From Leptospira koniambonensis (GTDB lineage: Bacteria; Spirochaetota; Leptospiria; Leptospirales; Leptospiraceae): a stretch of 64,000 nucleotides of DNA. This document shows, in pieces, positions 1 to 8,075 of the stretch; positions within the stretch are counted from its first letter, which is position 1, and every line of letters begins with the position of its first letter. Location of the stretch: contig NZ_RQFY01000007.1 in assembly GCF_004769555.1 (NCBI RefSeq), positions 124,001-188,000 of the forward strand. The letters are read 5' to 3'. A program made the position numbers and the translations under genes. The notes beneath the pieces were generated by a model, which made no database searches, was not told where the DNA came from, and saw only the letters and a program-made list of their open reading frames with translations.

Positions 1-44
1 TCGTGTAGAAATCAAAAACCCCGCTTAACAAATATTGCGGATTG

Positions 45-84
45 AAAGGCGTCGCTTAAAATTGTCGAGCGGCGCCTTTTTTAT
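45..84 (+). terminator. Rho-independent terminator of an upstream gene outside the window
   Basis: The arms AAAGGCGTCGCT (45-56) and AGCGGCGCCTTT (68-79) pair over 12 bp with one T-G wobble around an 11-nt loop, and a run of T follows. It ends a plus-strand transcript that begins before the window, just ahead of the PrsW-like gene. Confidence 0.8.
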
Positions 85-92
85 TAAAGCGA

Positions 93-1433
93 ATGGAAAA
101 CTGGATCTTCTTAAGCAAACCAATCTCTGCAATTCTCGCTGCATGGTTTTATTGGGATTTTTACCGTAGGACCTACTACTCCGGACAAGGAAGTACATTC
201 ACAACATTTGCATTCTTTTATGGGATGATCGCAACTGGGATCGCTCTTGCTTGGGAAGTAGGAGTATTCGACTTATTCGAAAATTATTCCATATTCTCAA
301 AGGCAATGCTTATTGGAGCCATTCCGGAAGAAACTTCTAAAGCAATCCTGATCTTTATATTCTTAAGACAAATAAAAAATTCAACCAACCTTGCAGACGG
401 ATTGTATTTTGGCCTTACCCTAGGAGCCGCCTTCGGTTGTATAGAGAATGTATTTTATTCCTTTAAACTAGATTTTTGGCAAGGTCTACTCAGATCAGGA
501 ACTTCTTTGCCATTACATACTTTTTCTGGAGGTATATTAGGATTTTTTATTTTAAAATTCCTGCAATCTAGAAGAGGAAACATTTCCGGATTAGATTTGA
601 TCTCTGCGTTCTCCTTTTTAATAATCCTTCATGGATTTTATAATTTTCTACTGATACAAGGAGGACTCGGAACAGTTTATATCCCATTGATACTAGGGCT
701 TTCTTTTTTAACCTTAGAGTTACTAGTTGTCCAAGCAGAGGTAACGCTCCCATTCGAGTTGCTCCAGGCAGAAGGTCTGTATGTGGATGATTATTCTATG
801 ATACGAAAATTTTCCAGATACGATTCATGGTTAAGAGCGGCCCAATCCAAAGAAAATATAAAAGAAATTCCTTTATTAAGAGATCTTTCTACAATTCGAT
901 CGTTTATTTCAGTTTTACTTTTTGGAGTTCCTATCTTCTGTCTAAATTTTTATCTATTCGTTCCGGAATGGATCCCTTACTATTTAGCAAATATTAGCTC
1001 TTTAGAATTTATCACACTCTTTATGGAATATCCCGCTTGGCTTGGATTTTTGTTCTTACTTAGAGGTATGATCAATCCTTCTTTTTTTAGGGAAAGAATT
1101 TTGAAAATCCCACTCTTCCTTTCAGTCAACTTAGGCCCGAAAGGAGATGAAGAACCAAGCCTCGCCTATTCACTTTCCAGAAAAGGTTTTTATTCTCCAG
1201 TGATAAGAGAACCAGAACTAAATAAAGTAACAACAGTATCGTTTTATATAGCTGGAAGAAATTTTGAGAAGATACCAGTCGTTCCAGTCTGGAAAAATTT
1301 CAGACCGGAAGATCCAGACCACGAAAGTGGCGCGCTATACAGATTTCCAAAAATTCCTTGGGGACTTTTAGCCTGGAGATGGTTTATCAGAATAAAACAA
1401 CAGTATCGAAATACGTTAGATGCGTTTTCTTAA
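93..1433 (+). CDS. PrsW-family intramembrane metalloprotease with a long C-terminal extension
   Basis: This is a polytopic membrane protein of 446 residues whose N-terminal half matches the PrsW/CAAX-like protease family. The family's metal and catalytic positions are visible: EExxK at E79-E80-K83, FxxxEN at F114-E118-N119, H142 in a membrane helix and H180 in the next (LHGFYNF). PrsW proteins cut membrane substrates; in Bacillus PrsW cleaves the anti-sigma factor RsiW. Typical members are about 200-250 residues, so the part after residue ~250, which carries two more predicted membrane segments and a basic soluble tail, is an addition of unknown role. The substrate cannot be read from the neighbours. 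The gene follows a terminator, so it is probably transcribed alone. Its TAA overlaps the stop of the convergent gene in a shared TTAA. Confidence 0.8.
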   Translation: MENWIFLSKPISAILAAWFYWDFYRRTYYSGQGSTFTTFAFFYGMIATGIALAWEVGVFDLFENYSIFSKAMLIGAIPEETSKAILIFIFLRQIKNSTNLADGLYFGLTLGAAFGCIENVFYSFKLDFWQGLLRSGTSLPLHTFSGGILGFFILKFLQSRRGNISGLDLISAFSFLIILHGFYNFLLIQGGLGTVYIPLILGLSFLTLELLVVQAEVTLPFELLQAEGLYVDDYSMIRKFSRYDSWLRAAQSKENIKEIPLLRDLSTIRSFISVLLFGVPIFCLNFYLFVPEWIPYYLANISSLEFITLFMEYPAWLGFLFLLRGMINPSFFRERILKIPLFLSVNLGPKGDEEPSLAYSLSRKGFYSPVIREPELNKVTTVSFYIAGRNFEKIPVVPVWKNFRPEDPDHESGALYRFPKIPWGLLAWRWFIRIKQQYRNTLDAFS

Positions 1434-3481
1434 CGGATACGATTGAGTCCATCAAAATCATCTGTTCCAATATAAAACTCAGACGGCCCTGCTTGGTACC
1501 AAGAAATCCTCATCACCTTTGCGGTTAATGTTTTGGCACCTGCGGGAACTCCTAAACCTACTTGGTTCACAGTAGTATTCAAAGGAGTGCTTCTAGATTG
1601 TAATTCTACACCATTCTGATCAGAGAAGATCCAACGGATATAGACAGGCTTGCCCGCTTTAGGAGCTTCATCCAAAGCAATACGTAAGTTAATATTTCCC
1701 TTATCACCCAGCATCCAAGAAGTTCCGGAATGGAATTGATGATATCTTCCCCCGGCCTTCTCTTGGAATTTTGCCTTTGCAGAAAGTTGGTACGTTTTTC
1801 TTTCTTCGTATCTGAATTCAGGTCCTTGTAATTGAGAGGATTGTCGGATGAACGCTTTCGCAGTCAGTCCCAAACCGAATAACAAACAAACTAAATTGAA
1901 TGCAGGAACCATCCACCATTTAGGCAGGGTTCGGGTAGAAGGTCCCGAAGCGCTTAAAAGCCATATTAAAAGAAAACCTAATATTCCAGCACCGCTTGTC
2001 CAAGGCTCATAGAATGTAACTGGAAAGAATAGAAGAGGCAGAAACCAATAAGAAGTTCTGGTAAATGATTCTAAGCCCACCCAAACAAAGAACAGAAGAA
2101 AGAATAAGATCCCACCTTCTGAAAGAAGAAACACGAAAGAAGTTAATGCAAAGTCTTGGGTCCCATTTGGAGGATAGGCTCCTCTAGGCCCTGATTCGAT
2201 CCAATGGAGTGCAAATCCCCCGAATCCTTGTCCAAATACTGGGGCTTCTTTGAACCAGTTCCATGCGGATAATGTTTGGACCCAACCATCCTTCCAGAAA
2301 ATTTCCAACATTTTGGAGAATGTTTTTCCCTTAGTCCATGCATTAGACGCGTCTTCCCTGATCAATTGCCAAGGAGTAAACGCCCAATCCATTCCACCGA
2401 TGAAATAAACTCCGGCTAATACGGCGATAGTTCCAAGAACTACAAATGGAATAAAAGAATATTTCCAGATCGGATTTCTGAATCCTCTTTGGTAACTAAG
2501 CCCAATCACTAAAGCAGTTTGGAAAATAATTAAGAGCCAATAGCCGGCGCTTTGGTATTTTCCCGCAAGTCCGAGTGCAATAAACACCGCGAGGCTTAAT
2601 AGAACTCTAGACGAGATCCTCCAGTTTCTGCTATGGATCTGGTAAAAGAAAAATCCAAATAGGATTGGCATCCCTATCCCAAAAGAAGAAGCATCCGGAA
2701 AAAATGCAGAGACTCCGAATGTTTCTGCATTTCCTGCAGTAAAAGGAAAATCAGTAGAAGGAGCAAGTCCCTGGATAGCACCTAAAATTAAATTCCCAGT
2801 AAAACCTGCTGTGATCCCTGTTCTCCAATGTTTCCCAGGAGGATCAGTATCATGAGAACTTGTTTCTTCTGCGAAGAAGTATAAGAATGCAGATAACCAA
2901 GAACCTATACTATCTAAGCTCAATGCAAATGCATACTTAGAAGAGATCCCGGAAGAATATTCAGTATCCTGCAAGATCCAAGATGTCAAAGGATCTGTTC
3001 CAAAATAAGCAAGTAGTCTATCTAAAAGCAAAAATACTGCTAAGATCAAAAATGCAGTTCTAGGATTTTTAGTGAACTCAAGAGAGTTTTTATAAGGACG
3101 GTTTATATAAAAATATCTTAATACTGGATCATCATCATTTGCTGGATGTCCGTAAAAAGTCGAAACATATTGTCGGATGAATATCCCGAAAATCGCCCCA
3201 GCAAATAAAGCTGATAAGTATAAATACCCGCCTTCTCCATAGAGCAATAGTCCAGGAGAAAGTAACGCGAATGCTGCAGTGAACATTCTACCAGACTTTC
3301 TATGATGAAGGTTGGGAAGTAATCCAGCCAGGAACTGGATCCATACAATTCCAAGATTTCCATCCGGATCTCTTACGACAAGTGTCCAACGTAGCAATAG
3401 GTAGGACAAGATCACTGTTAAGATCAGTGTAAGAAAGGTAGGAGTTTTAAGAGGCCTCAATCGGGCGAAAAGATTTGGCAC
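1430..3481 (-). CDS. O-antigen ligase/polymerase-like polytopic membrane protein
   Basis: The protein has 683 residues with roughly a dozen hydrophobic segments across the first ~550. A periplasmic loop near residues 395-450 contains a FGQGFGGF segment resembling the PxxGxGxxxF region of Wzy/WaaL-type proteins. After the last helix (around 545-565) there is a ~120-residue soluble C-terminal domain predicted to be beta-rich. Wzy_C-type proteins polymerise or ligate O-antigen or other glycans on the periplasmic face of the inner membrane. No glycan gene cluster surrounds it, so the substrate is unknown. It is convergent with the PrsW-like gene, and the two stop codons share TTAA. It starts with ATG at 3481. 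The family call is moderate, because ligases and polymerases diverge strongly. Confidence 0.6.
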   Translation of the reverse strand: MPNLFARLRPLKTPTFLTLILTVILSYLLLRWTLVVRDPDGNLGIVWIQFLAGLLPNLHHRKSGRMFTAAFALLSPGLLLYGEGGYLYLSALFAGAIFGIFIRQYVSTFYGHPANDDDPVLRYFYINRPYKNSLEFTKNPRTAFLILAVFLLLDRLLAYFGTDPLTSWILQDTEYSSGISSKYAFALSLDSIGSWLSAFLYFFAEETSSHDTDPPGKHWRTGITAGFTGNLILGAIQGLAPSTDFPFTAGNAETFGVSAFFPDASSFGIGMPILFGFFFYQIHSRNWRISSRVLLSLAVFIALGLAGKYQSAGYWLLIIFQTALVIGLSYQRGFRNPIWKYSFIPFVVLGTIAVLAGVYFIGGMDWAFTPWQLIREDASNAWTKGKTFSKMLEIFWKDGWVQTLSAWNWFKEAPVFGQGFGGFALHWIESGPRGAYPPNGTQDFALTSFVFLLSEGGILFFLLFFVWVGLESFTRTSYWFLPLLFFPVTFYEPWTSGAGILGFLLIWLLSASGPSTRTLPKWWMVPAFNLVCLLFGLGLTAKAFIRQSSQLQGPEFRYEERKTYQLSAKAKFQEKAGGRYHQFHSGTSWMLGDKGNINLRIALDEAPKAGKPVYIRWIFSDQNGVELQSRSTPLNTTVNQVGLGVPAGAKTLTAKVMRISWYQAGPSEFYIGTDDFDGLNRIR

Positions 3482-3554
3482 GAATTGGAAATGCTCGCCG
3501 AAAACGAGTAGATTTCAATCTAAAAAAATAGGCTAAATGTGTCGGCGCGGGGAA

Positions 3555-4007
3555 TTAATCGTCCAGAGAATCTGGATCAGACGGAATTTTATAGGTCCCA
3601 GTCAATGTAGCCGAAAGTGGACCTTTTTTGCCGGAAGCCTTATGTTTGGAAACAGCCTCAGCGTATTCTACAGTATAACGGGTCCAAGGAATTGCTTTTA
3701 GTCTGGCTAAAGGAATTTTTTTACCAGTCCCTTCGCAAATACCATAGGAACCATCCTCGATTTTCTCGAGAGCCACGTCGATTTCTCGAATGGTCTCGAT
3801 CTCTGACTCGGTTAAAACGGAACTCAACATCTCTTCGTTGATTTCCGATGCGATATCTGCGATATCTCCCATTTCTTTCAGGCCGGAAGGTTTGCTATTA
3901 TCTTCCCACTTCGCATACTTCTCCAATAGAGTGTTTTTTCTCTCTAAAAGAAGGTCCGATATTTCGCTCAGGACCTTTTTATCGTATGCAGCTTTTTTAG
4001 TAACCAT
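3555..4007 (-). CDS. DksA/TraR-like protein without a zinc finger
   Basis: This 150-residue protein has the DksA/TraR layout: a helical coiled-coil part (residues ~1-85) followed by the segment GSYGIC-x-GTGKKIPxARL, which aligns with the zinc-finger start. Canonical DksA carries C-x2-C-x17-C-x2-C; here only C91 remains and the other three positions are not cysteine. The coiled coil is acidic and rich in E, as in proteins that enter the RNA polymerase secondary channel. It lies 12 bp after rpmG and is probably cotranscribed with it from the promoter near 4265-4293. A role in (p)ppGpp-linked control of ribosome synthesis fits the context but is inference. Confidence 0.7.
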   Translation of the reverse strand: MVTKKAAYDKKVLSEISDLLLERKNTLLEKYAKWEDNSKPSGLKEMGDIADIASEINEEMLSSVLTESEIETIREIDVALEKIEDGSYGICEGTGKKIPLARLKAIPWTRYTVEYAEAVSKHKASGKKGPLSATLTGTYKIPSDPDSLDD

Positions 4008-4019
4008 CTGGATTAGGGA

Positions 4020-4172
4020 TTATACCTTAGATTCCTTATGTTCGACGTGGGCACGGCAAAATTTACAGAATTTTTTCGTTACTAACTTCTCGGATTTCGC
4101 CTTTTTGTTCTTGGTTTGGAAGTAAGAATTTTTCTTACAAACTTGGCAAGAAAGCTTAATGATCTCTCTCAT
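4020..4172 (-). CDS. rpmG: 50S ribosomal protein L33
   Basis: This 50-codon gene starts MREIIKLSCQVC and ends in a basic tail. L33 is a small protein of the large ribosomal subunit near the E site. Two CxxC pairs (C9-C12 and C36-C39) are present, so this is the zinc-binding (C+) form. The length matches the usual 49-55 residues. The gene stands away from secE/nusG, its common neighbours, and is followed by the DksA-like gene. Confidence 0.95.
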   Translation of the reverse strand: MREIIKLSCQVCKKNSYFQTKNKKAKSEKLVTKKFCKFCRAHVEHKESKV

Positions 4173-4264
4173 GACGGATGATACTCTTAGCTAAGATTGG
4201 CCCGGACAGGGACTCACCGAGTTAGACCAAAATAATGGCCGCTCAGTTTACACTATTCGGACTG

Positions 4265-4293
4265 ATTATGCTATAAAAAAAAAGAACAGCCAA
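4265..4293 (-). promoter_or_regulatory. Sigma-70-type promoter for rpmG and the DksA-like gene
   Basis: Read on the minus strand there is TTGGCT (4288-4293), a 17-bp T-rich spacer and CATAAT (4265-4270), about 95 bp before the rpmG start. It overlaps no other start. The assignment is by motif match only. Confidence 0.5.
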
Positions 4294-4296
4294 AAA

Positions 4297-5262
4297 TCAA
4301 GGAAGATCGGCCGAAATTAGCGATTTTTCCCCTTCTTCCTGAGGAATGGACCTTCTCCAGATCCCCGCCAGAACACTTCCTATCAAAGAATGCACAAAAC
4401 TGGAAATTGCAGCCGGGATAGCCACCAAAGGGTCGGCAAAATTATTCCTGGAAAGAACAGCTCCCAATCCACTATTTTGCATCCCTACTTCGATAGAAAC
4501 TGTACGAGCTACTACAAAAGATTTGGTCCCAAAGTATGCCGCCCAGTATCCGAAAAAATATCCGGAGATATGGAGCAGAAATACGGAAGAAATTAAACGG
4601 AGTCCAGAACTGATCACCGCTTCTTTTCCGGAGCCTATGATAGAAGCAACGATAAGTGTGATGAGTATAACCGCGATTAAAGGAGAAACGACTTTCACCT
4701 TTTCCGCAAATTTAGGAGTATAACGATTTAATAAAATTCCAAGGATCACAGGAAGGATCACTACTTGGACTGTATCAAAAAAGAGACCAGAAGCATTTGC
4801 ACCAACACTATTCCCCACTAAAAATAAAGTGAGAAGTGGAGTCATGATTACAGATAAAACTGTAGAGATCGCAGTCATTGTAACTGACAGAGCCAGGTCA
4901 CCTCTTGCTAAAAAGGAAACCACATTGGAAGCAACTCCGCCTGGACAGCAAGAAACTACTATGATCCCAACAGCCAATGGACCAGGAAGTTGGAAGAAGT
5001 TTCCCAAAAACCAACCAGTCAAAGGCATGATCGTATATTGACCGATCACACCAATTAGGATTGGTTTAGGAGCTTTGAATACTCTTGTAAAATCTTCGGT
5101 CCTTAGGCTGATCCCCATTCCAAGCATGGTCAGTCCTAAGCTGTAAGTGATCCAAGGTCCTTTAAATCCGTGGAGAACGGATGGAAAAAACCAACTGAGT
5201 GTCACACCACAGATGACCCAGAGTGGAAATAAGAGCGCTGCCTTTTCGAAAAGAGAAGCCAA
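4297..5262 (-). CDS. Bile acid:sodium symporter (BASS) family transporter
   Basis: The protein has 321 residues and about ten membrane segments. It carries the BASS-family stretch GVIGQYTIMPLTGW and the motif CCPGGVASN near the middle, which contributes to the Na+ sites of this fold. Later, VEVGMQN-like residues (SIEVGMQNSGLG) mark the second half of the inverted repeat. Bacterial members move organic anions such as pantoate, pyruvate-like acids or bile acids with sodium. It starts 4 bp after the stop of the aminotransferase-like gene upstream, so the two form an operon. The substrate may relate to that enzyme, but I cannot name it. Confidence 0.85.
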   Translation of the reverse strand: MASLFEKAALLFPLWVICGVTLSWFFPSVLHGFKGPWITYSLGLTMLGMGISLRTEDFTRVFKAPKPILIGVIGQYTIMPLTGWFLGNFFQLPGPLAVGIIVVSCCPGGVASNVVSFLARGDLALSVTMTAISTVLSVIMTPLLTLFLVGNSVGANASGLFFDTVQVVILPVILGILLNRYTPKFAEKVKVVSPLIAVILITLIVASIIGSGKEAVISSGLRLISSVFLLHISGYFFGYWAAYFGTKSFVVARTVSIEVGMQNSGLGAVLSRNNFADPLVAIPAAISSFVHSLIGSVLAGIWRRSIPQEEGEKSLISADLP

Positions 5263-5266
5263 GTTC

Positions 5267-6412
5267 TTATCTCGAAACTAAATCCACTACTCTGTCCAAT
5301 TGTTCTTTGGCCAGATAAATATGAGGAGAGAAACGAACCCTTCCCAAACGAAGTGCGCACATGACTCCGTTCTTTTTGAGATCGGAGACTACGTTTTCCA
5401 TGGAGAGTCCATCTTTTTCTGCGACCACGATCCCCGTTTTAAAATCAGGAAAATGATCAGATGCAAGTTTCCAACCCGCATCTCTCAGTTTATCGGAAAG
5501 ATAATCCGCAAGTTCATAGATCCTTTCCATTGAATTATGGAAACCAACTTTATGAAGCATTTCTAATGTGGATTGGAAATAGACCCAATCTATAAAATTC
5601 ACTGTGGAAATTTCGTAACGATCTGTGCCTTTTAGCTCTTCTCTATAAGGTAAATAAACCTCGTCGTTTACTACGGAGCCAGTGCCCTTGAACGGGAAAT
5701 GAAGTCCTTCTAATTTCTCTTTAGCGATATATAAAACTCCGAGTCCTAAAGGTCCGAGTAACCATTTCCAAGCAGGGAAAGCCATATAAGAAATTCCCAT
5801 TTCTCTAGGTTTTACAGGGAGAAGTCCCACTCCTTGGGCACCATCCAGAACAAACTCAATCCCTTTTTCGGCTAGAAAACTTCCGATCTCCTCTAATGGG
5901 AAAGGCATTCCTGTACACCAATGTACAGCGGAAAGACTCACTACTTTTACATCAGGTGTGATGGAAGATTTTAGATTTTCTAAAAATCCCTCAGGAGTTT
6001 CTGCCATTGGCACAAAAGAAATGGAGACTCCTTTTTCTTTCCAATGTTCCCAAGGATAAATATTAGAAGGATATTCGTTTTCTAAAAGAAGGATACGGTC
6101 TCCTGCTTTGAGCCTAAGACCCAAGGAAATAAATCCGATCCCCTCGTTTGTATGATGGATTAAAGAAAGTTCTTCAGCTTGTACGCCTAATAATTCTGCG
6201 AGAATGGTGCGGATCGCTTTTTTAACAGTCGGGTATTTACGCACTTCCGTGCTACCACCTCTTGCAGCATAACCTTGCAGATATTCATTGACTGCATGTA
6301 TTGTGTCCGTGTTTGCAGGAGTGGTCCCACAATTGTTTAACCAGATCATTTCCCGGTTTACCGGGTACAAATGTTGTAGTTTGGTCCAGTCCGGACTAGG
6401 ATTCGTTTTCAT
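5267..6412 (-). CDS. Class V aminotransferase / cysteine desulfurase-like PLP enzyme
   Basis: This is a 381-residue fold-type I PLP enzyme. Visible elements are the substrate/phosphate region near IHHTNEG (86-91), the PLP ring aspartate in LDGAQG (D190, Q193), and the lysine in AWKW (K216) that would form the Schiff base. Class V includes cysteine desulfurases, kynureninase-like enzymes and isopenicillin epimerases. I do not see the conserved active-site cysteine loop of IscS/SufS near the C-terminus, so a desulfurase role is not supported. It shares an operon with the BASS transporter and lies after the terminator of the ferritin-like gene. The exact substrate is unknown. Confidence 0.75.
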   Translation of the reverse strand: MKTNPSPDWTKLQHLYPVNREMIWLNNCGTTPANTDTIHAVNEYLQGYAARGGSTEVRKYPTVKKAIRTILAELLGVQAEELSLIHHTNEGIGFISLGLRLKAGDRILLLENEYPSNIYPWEHWKEKGVSISFVPMAETPEGFLENLKSSITPDVKVVSLSAVHWCTGMPFPLEEIGSFLAEKGIEFVLDGAQGVGLLPVKPREMGISYMAFPAWKWLLGPLGLGVLYIAKEKLEGLHFPFKGTGSVVNDEVYLPYREELKGTDRYEISTVNFIDWVYFQSTLEMLHKVGFHNSMERIYELADYLSDKLRDAGWKLASDHFPDFKTGIVVAEKDGLSMENVVSDLKKNGVMCALRLGRVRFSPHIYLAKEQLDRVVDLVSR

Positions 6413-6499
6413 CTCGAGGCCAGATTGGATCTATCCTTAGGAGGGAAAACTTCTTTTTTAAGACCTTCTTCCAAAAGGTTTAAACTCTTAAACCAAGAG

Positions 6500-6529
6500 G
6501 CAAAACCGGGAATCGAATGTTTCCCGGTT
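6500..6529 (-). terminator. Terminator of the ferritin-like gene
   Basis: Inverted repeats AACCGGGAA (6504-6512) and TTCCCGGTT (6521-6529) form a perfect 9-bp stem with an 8-nt loop, 9 bp beyond the stop codon. In minus-strand reading a short T run follows. Confidence 0.75.
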
Positions 6530-6538
6530 CTAAAGTTC

Positions 6539-7276
6539 TTACTTTTTCTTTTTGGCAGCCTTTTTCTTAGGAGAAGCTTTTTTGGCGGCAGGTTTTTTCT
6601 TAGCCGCAACCTTTGCTTTTTTAGGTGCAGCCTTCTTCACTACTTTTTTAGCCGCAGCTTTTTTGACAGGCTTAGAAGGTTTTAGACCTTTTGCAGACTT
6701 ATTATTAGGTTTGGAATTTCCTATTGCCTTTGCTACTTCTTCCGCTTGTTCGTCCCAGAAGTATGCTCCTCCTGCGGAACGAGTCTGGTCGAAAGTATTC
6801 AACTCAGCCTCTAACAAAGATTGGTAATTATGGCTATAATCCATAAGTTTAGAAAACAATAGTTTAATATTCGAATCTTCGAATTTAGTAGTGAGCTTCT
6901 CGTAGAATGCTACAGAATTCTCTGCTTCTCTGATTGCGAGTTCCAATGCCTCATGAGCATCCTTGGATCCGGAACCAGTGATTGTACGTTCCACCTTATT
7001 CATGATCTTTTGGATGGTGGTTTGGTGGAATTTATGGATTGCGGCCAATTGTTTTAAGTTAGGAAGTTCAGCACCTTCTGCCACTCTATAGATCTCTTGG
7101 ATGAATTTGATATGTTCGTCCACTTCCTCTGCGAGTTTTTCGAATAATTCCCTAGTTCTTCCCGGAGGGAGTTTTTCGTACGTATCCATATAAAATTCGA
7201 AGTAGTCCTTCTCATGCTGGATCACAGCTGCAACAGCTTCCAAAAATGTAGTTTCTTTTAAAGGTTTAATACTCAT
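6539..7276 (-). CDS. Ferritin-like helical protein with a lysine/alanine-rich histone-H1-like tail
   Basis: The protein has 245 residues. Residues ~1-165 are predicted to be a four-helix bundle like the ferritin/rubrerythrin superfamily, with two EHEKDYFEFY-like helices and paired acidic/histidine residues. The exact ExxH pairs of a rubrerythrin di-iron site are not intact by eye. From about residue 188 to the end the sequence is dominated by K, A and P (repeats of the PAKKA/KKAAPKK type), like bacterial histone H1-like proteins, and should bind DNA or another polyanion. A Dps-like or nucleoid role is an inference. It is monocistronic, with its own terminator, and a convergent arrangement is absent. 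Confidence 0.65.
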   Translation of the reverse strand: MSIKPLKETTFLEAVAAVIQHEKDYFEFYMDTYEKLPPGRTRELFEKLAEEVDEHIKFIQEIYRVAEGAELPNLKQLAAIHKFHQTTIQKIMNKVERTITGSGSKDAHEALELAIREAENSVAFYEKLTTKFEDSNIKLLFSKLMDYSHNYQSLLEAELNTFDQTRSAGGAYFWDEQAEEVAKAIGNSKPNNKSAKGLKPSKPVKKAAAKKVVKKAAPKKAKVAAKKKPAAKKASPKKKAAKKKK

Positions 7277-7342
7277 TCTGCTTACTCCGGTCGCGACAAT
7301 TCTAGGGGATTTTCAAGTCGGTTCAATAATATTTTTTCTATT

Positions 7343-7972
7343 TTATTCCTCTTCCTCTTGAGAAAGATAGATTAAAAATTGAGCTAAATAGTAAGTGGAC
7401 ATCACCCAAACTCCGTGGAACGGAAGTTTGTTCGGAGTGAATTGTCCAAGTGCGATGATCGAATCAGAAATTATAAAACTGATCGCTCCTAAAATTCCGA
7501 GCCATCTGTCTCTGGAAGAAACTTCTCTCGCTGCGGATCTCCAACCCATCACACATATCGCGGAAACGTAAACCGCGACTGGAATAGTTAGCGCAGGAGC
7601 AATCCCAGGAAGAAGCCAATAAAAATAAGAAGCACCGAAAATTACATAAGGGATTAATCTTAAAAAATTTACTGGATTTCCCCAAGAAAAGCTTACGGAA
7701 TACGCTACCTGTGCGATTAAGAAACTGCCCAAACCGAAAACAAAATATTTATCTGGGAAGGCCAGGATAGTATCTCCTCCGAGTGAAAATACCAAACCGA
7801 TCCCGAGCCAAATTCCTGCGCGGGTTTTCCATCTACCTTCTCCCACACTTAACGCGATTAAATATAGAATTGGAATAATTTTGGAAATCAAACGAACTAA
7901 AAATATGTCCGAACCTAAAAATAGAACTCCCAAATGAATAAGGGCTAAAATCGGGAATATAATATAAATCAT
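7343..7972 (-). CDS. YhhN family (lysoplasmalogenase-like) membrane protein
   Basis: The protein has 209 residues, about eight membrane segments and the YhhN/TMEM86 pattern, including GLVFSLGGDTILAFP and a late SDSIIALGQF segment with conserved acidic residues. In animals TMEM86 hydrolyses the vinyl-ether bond of lysoplasmalogens; some bacterial homologues share this activity and others have no known role. The start ATG at 7972 is preceded by AGGAG six bases upstream. The gene is divergent from the TerC gene, with 103 bp between them. Confidence 0.8.
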   Translation of the reverse strand: MIYIIFPILALIHLGVLFLGSDIFLVRLISKIIPILYLIALSVGEGRWKTRAGIWLGIGLVFSLGGDTILAFPDKYFVFGLGSFLIAQVAYSVSFSWGNPVNFLRLIPYVIFGASYFYWLLPGIAPALTIPVAVYVSAICVMGWRSAAREVSSRDRWLGILGAISFIISDSIIALGQFTPNKLPFHGVWVMSTYYLAQFLIYLSQEEEE

Positions 7973-8027
7973 TAAGAGCTCCTAATCTCTAAACACCCGG
8001 TGATTTGGGATTGTCTTCCAGATCAAA

Positions 8028-8067
8028 CCGAGGAACCTGTCTCCTATAGGCCCAAATAGGGCCTCGG
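8028..8067 (+). promoter_or_regulatory. Possible structured leader before the TerC gene
   Basis: Two mutually exclusive pairings are visible. AGGCCC (8048-8053) can pair with GGGCCT (8059-8064) around AAATA, 11 nt before the start codon. Alternatively CCGAGG (8028-8033) can pair with CCTCGG (8062-8067), which uses part of the same arm and the start of the ribosome-binding region. The hallmark of the yybP-ykoY manganese riboswitch (GGGGAGTA) is not present. Confidence 0.35.
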
Positions 8068-8075
8068 AAGCTGCG

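Noticed and set aside
6425..6685. Plus-strand open frame rich in F and L opposite the ferritin-like tail
   Set aside because: It is a shadow of the lysine-rich tail coding in the other strand (AAG runs read as CTT).
8028..8067. yybP-ykoY manganese riboswitch before the TerC gene
   Set aside because: The conserved GGGGAGTA core and the multi-stem layout are missing; only simple hairpins are seen.
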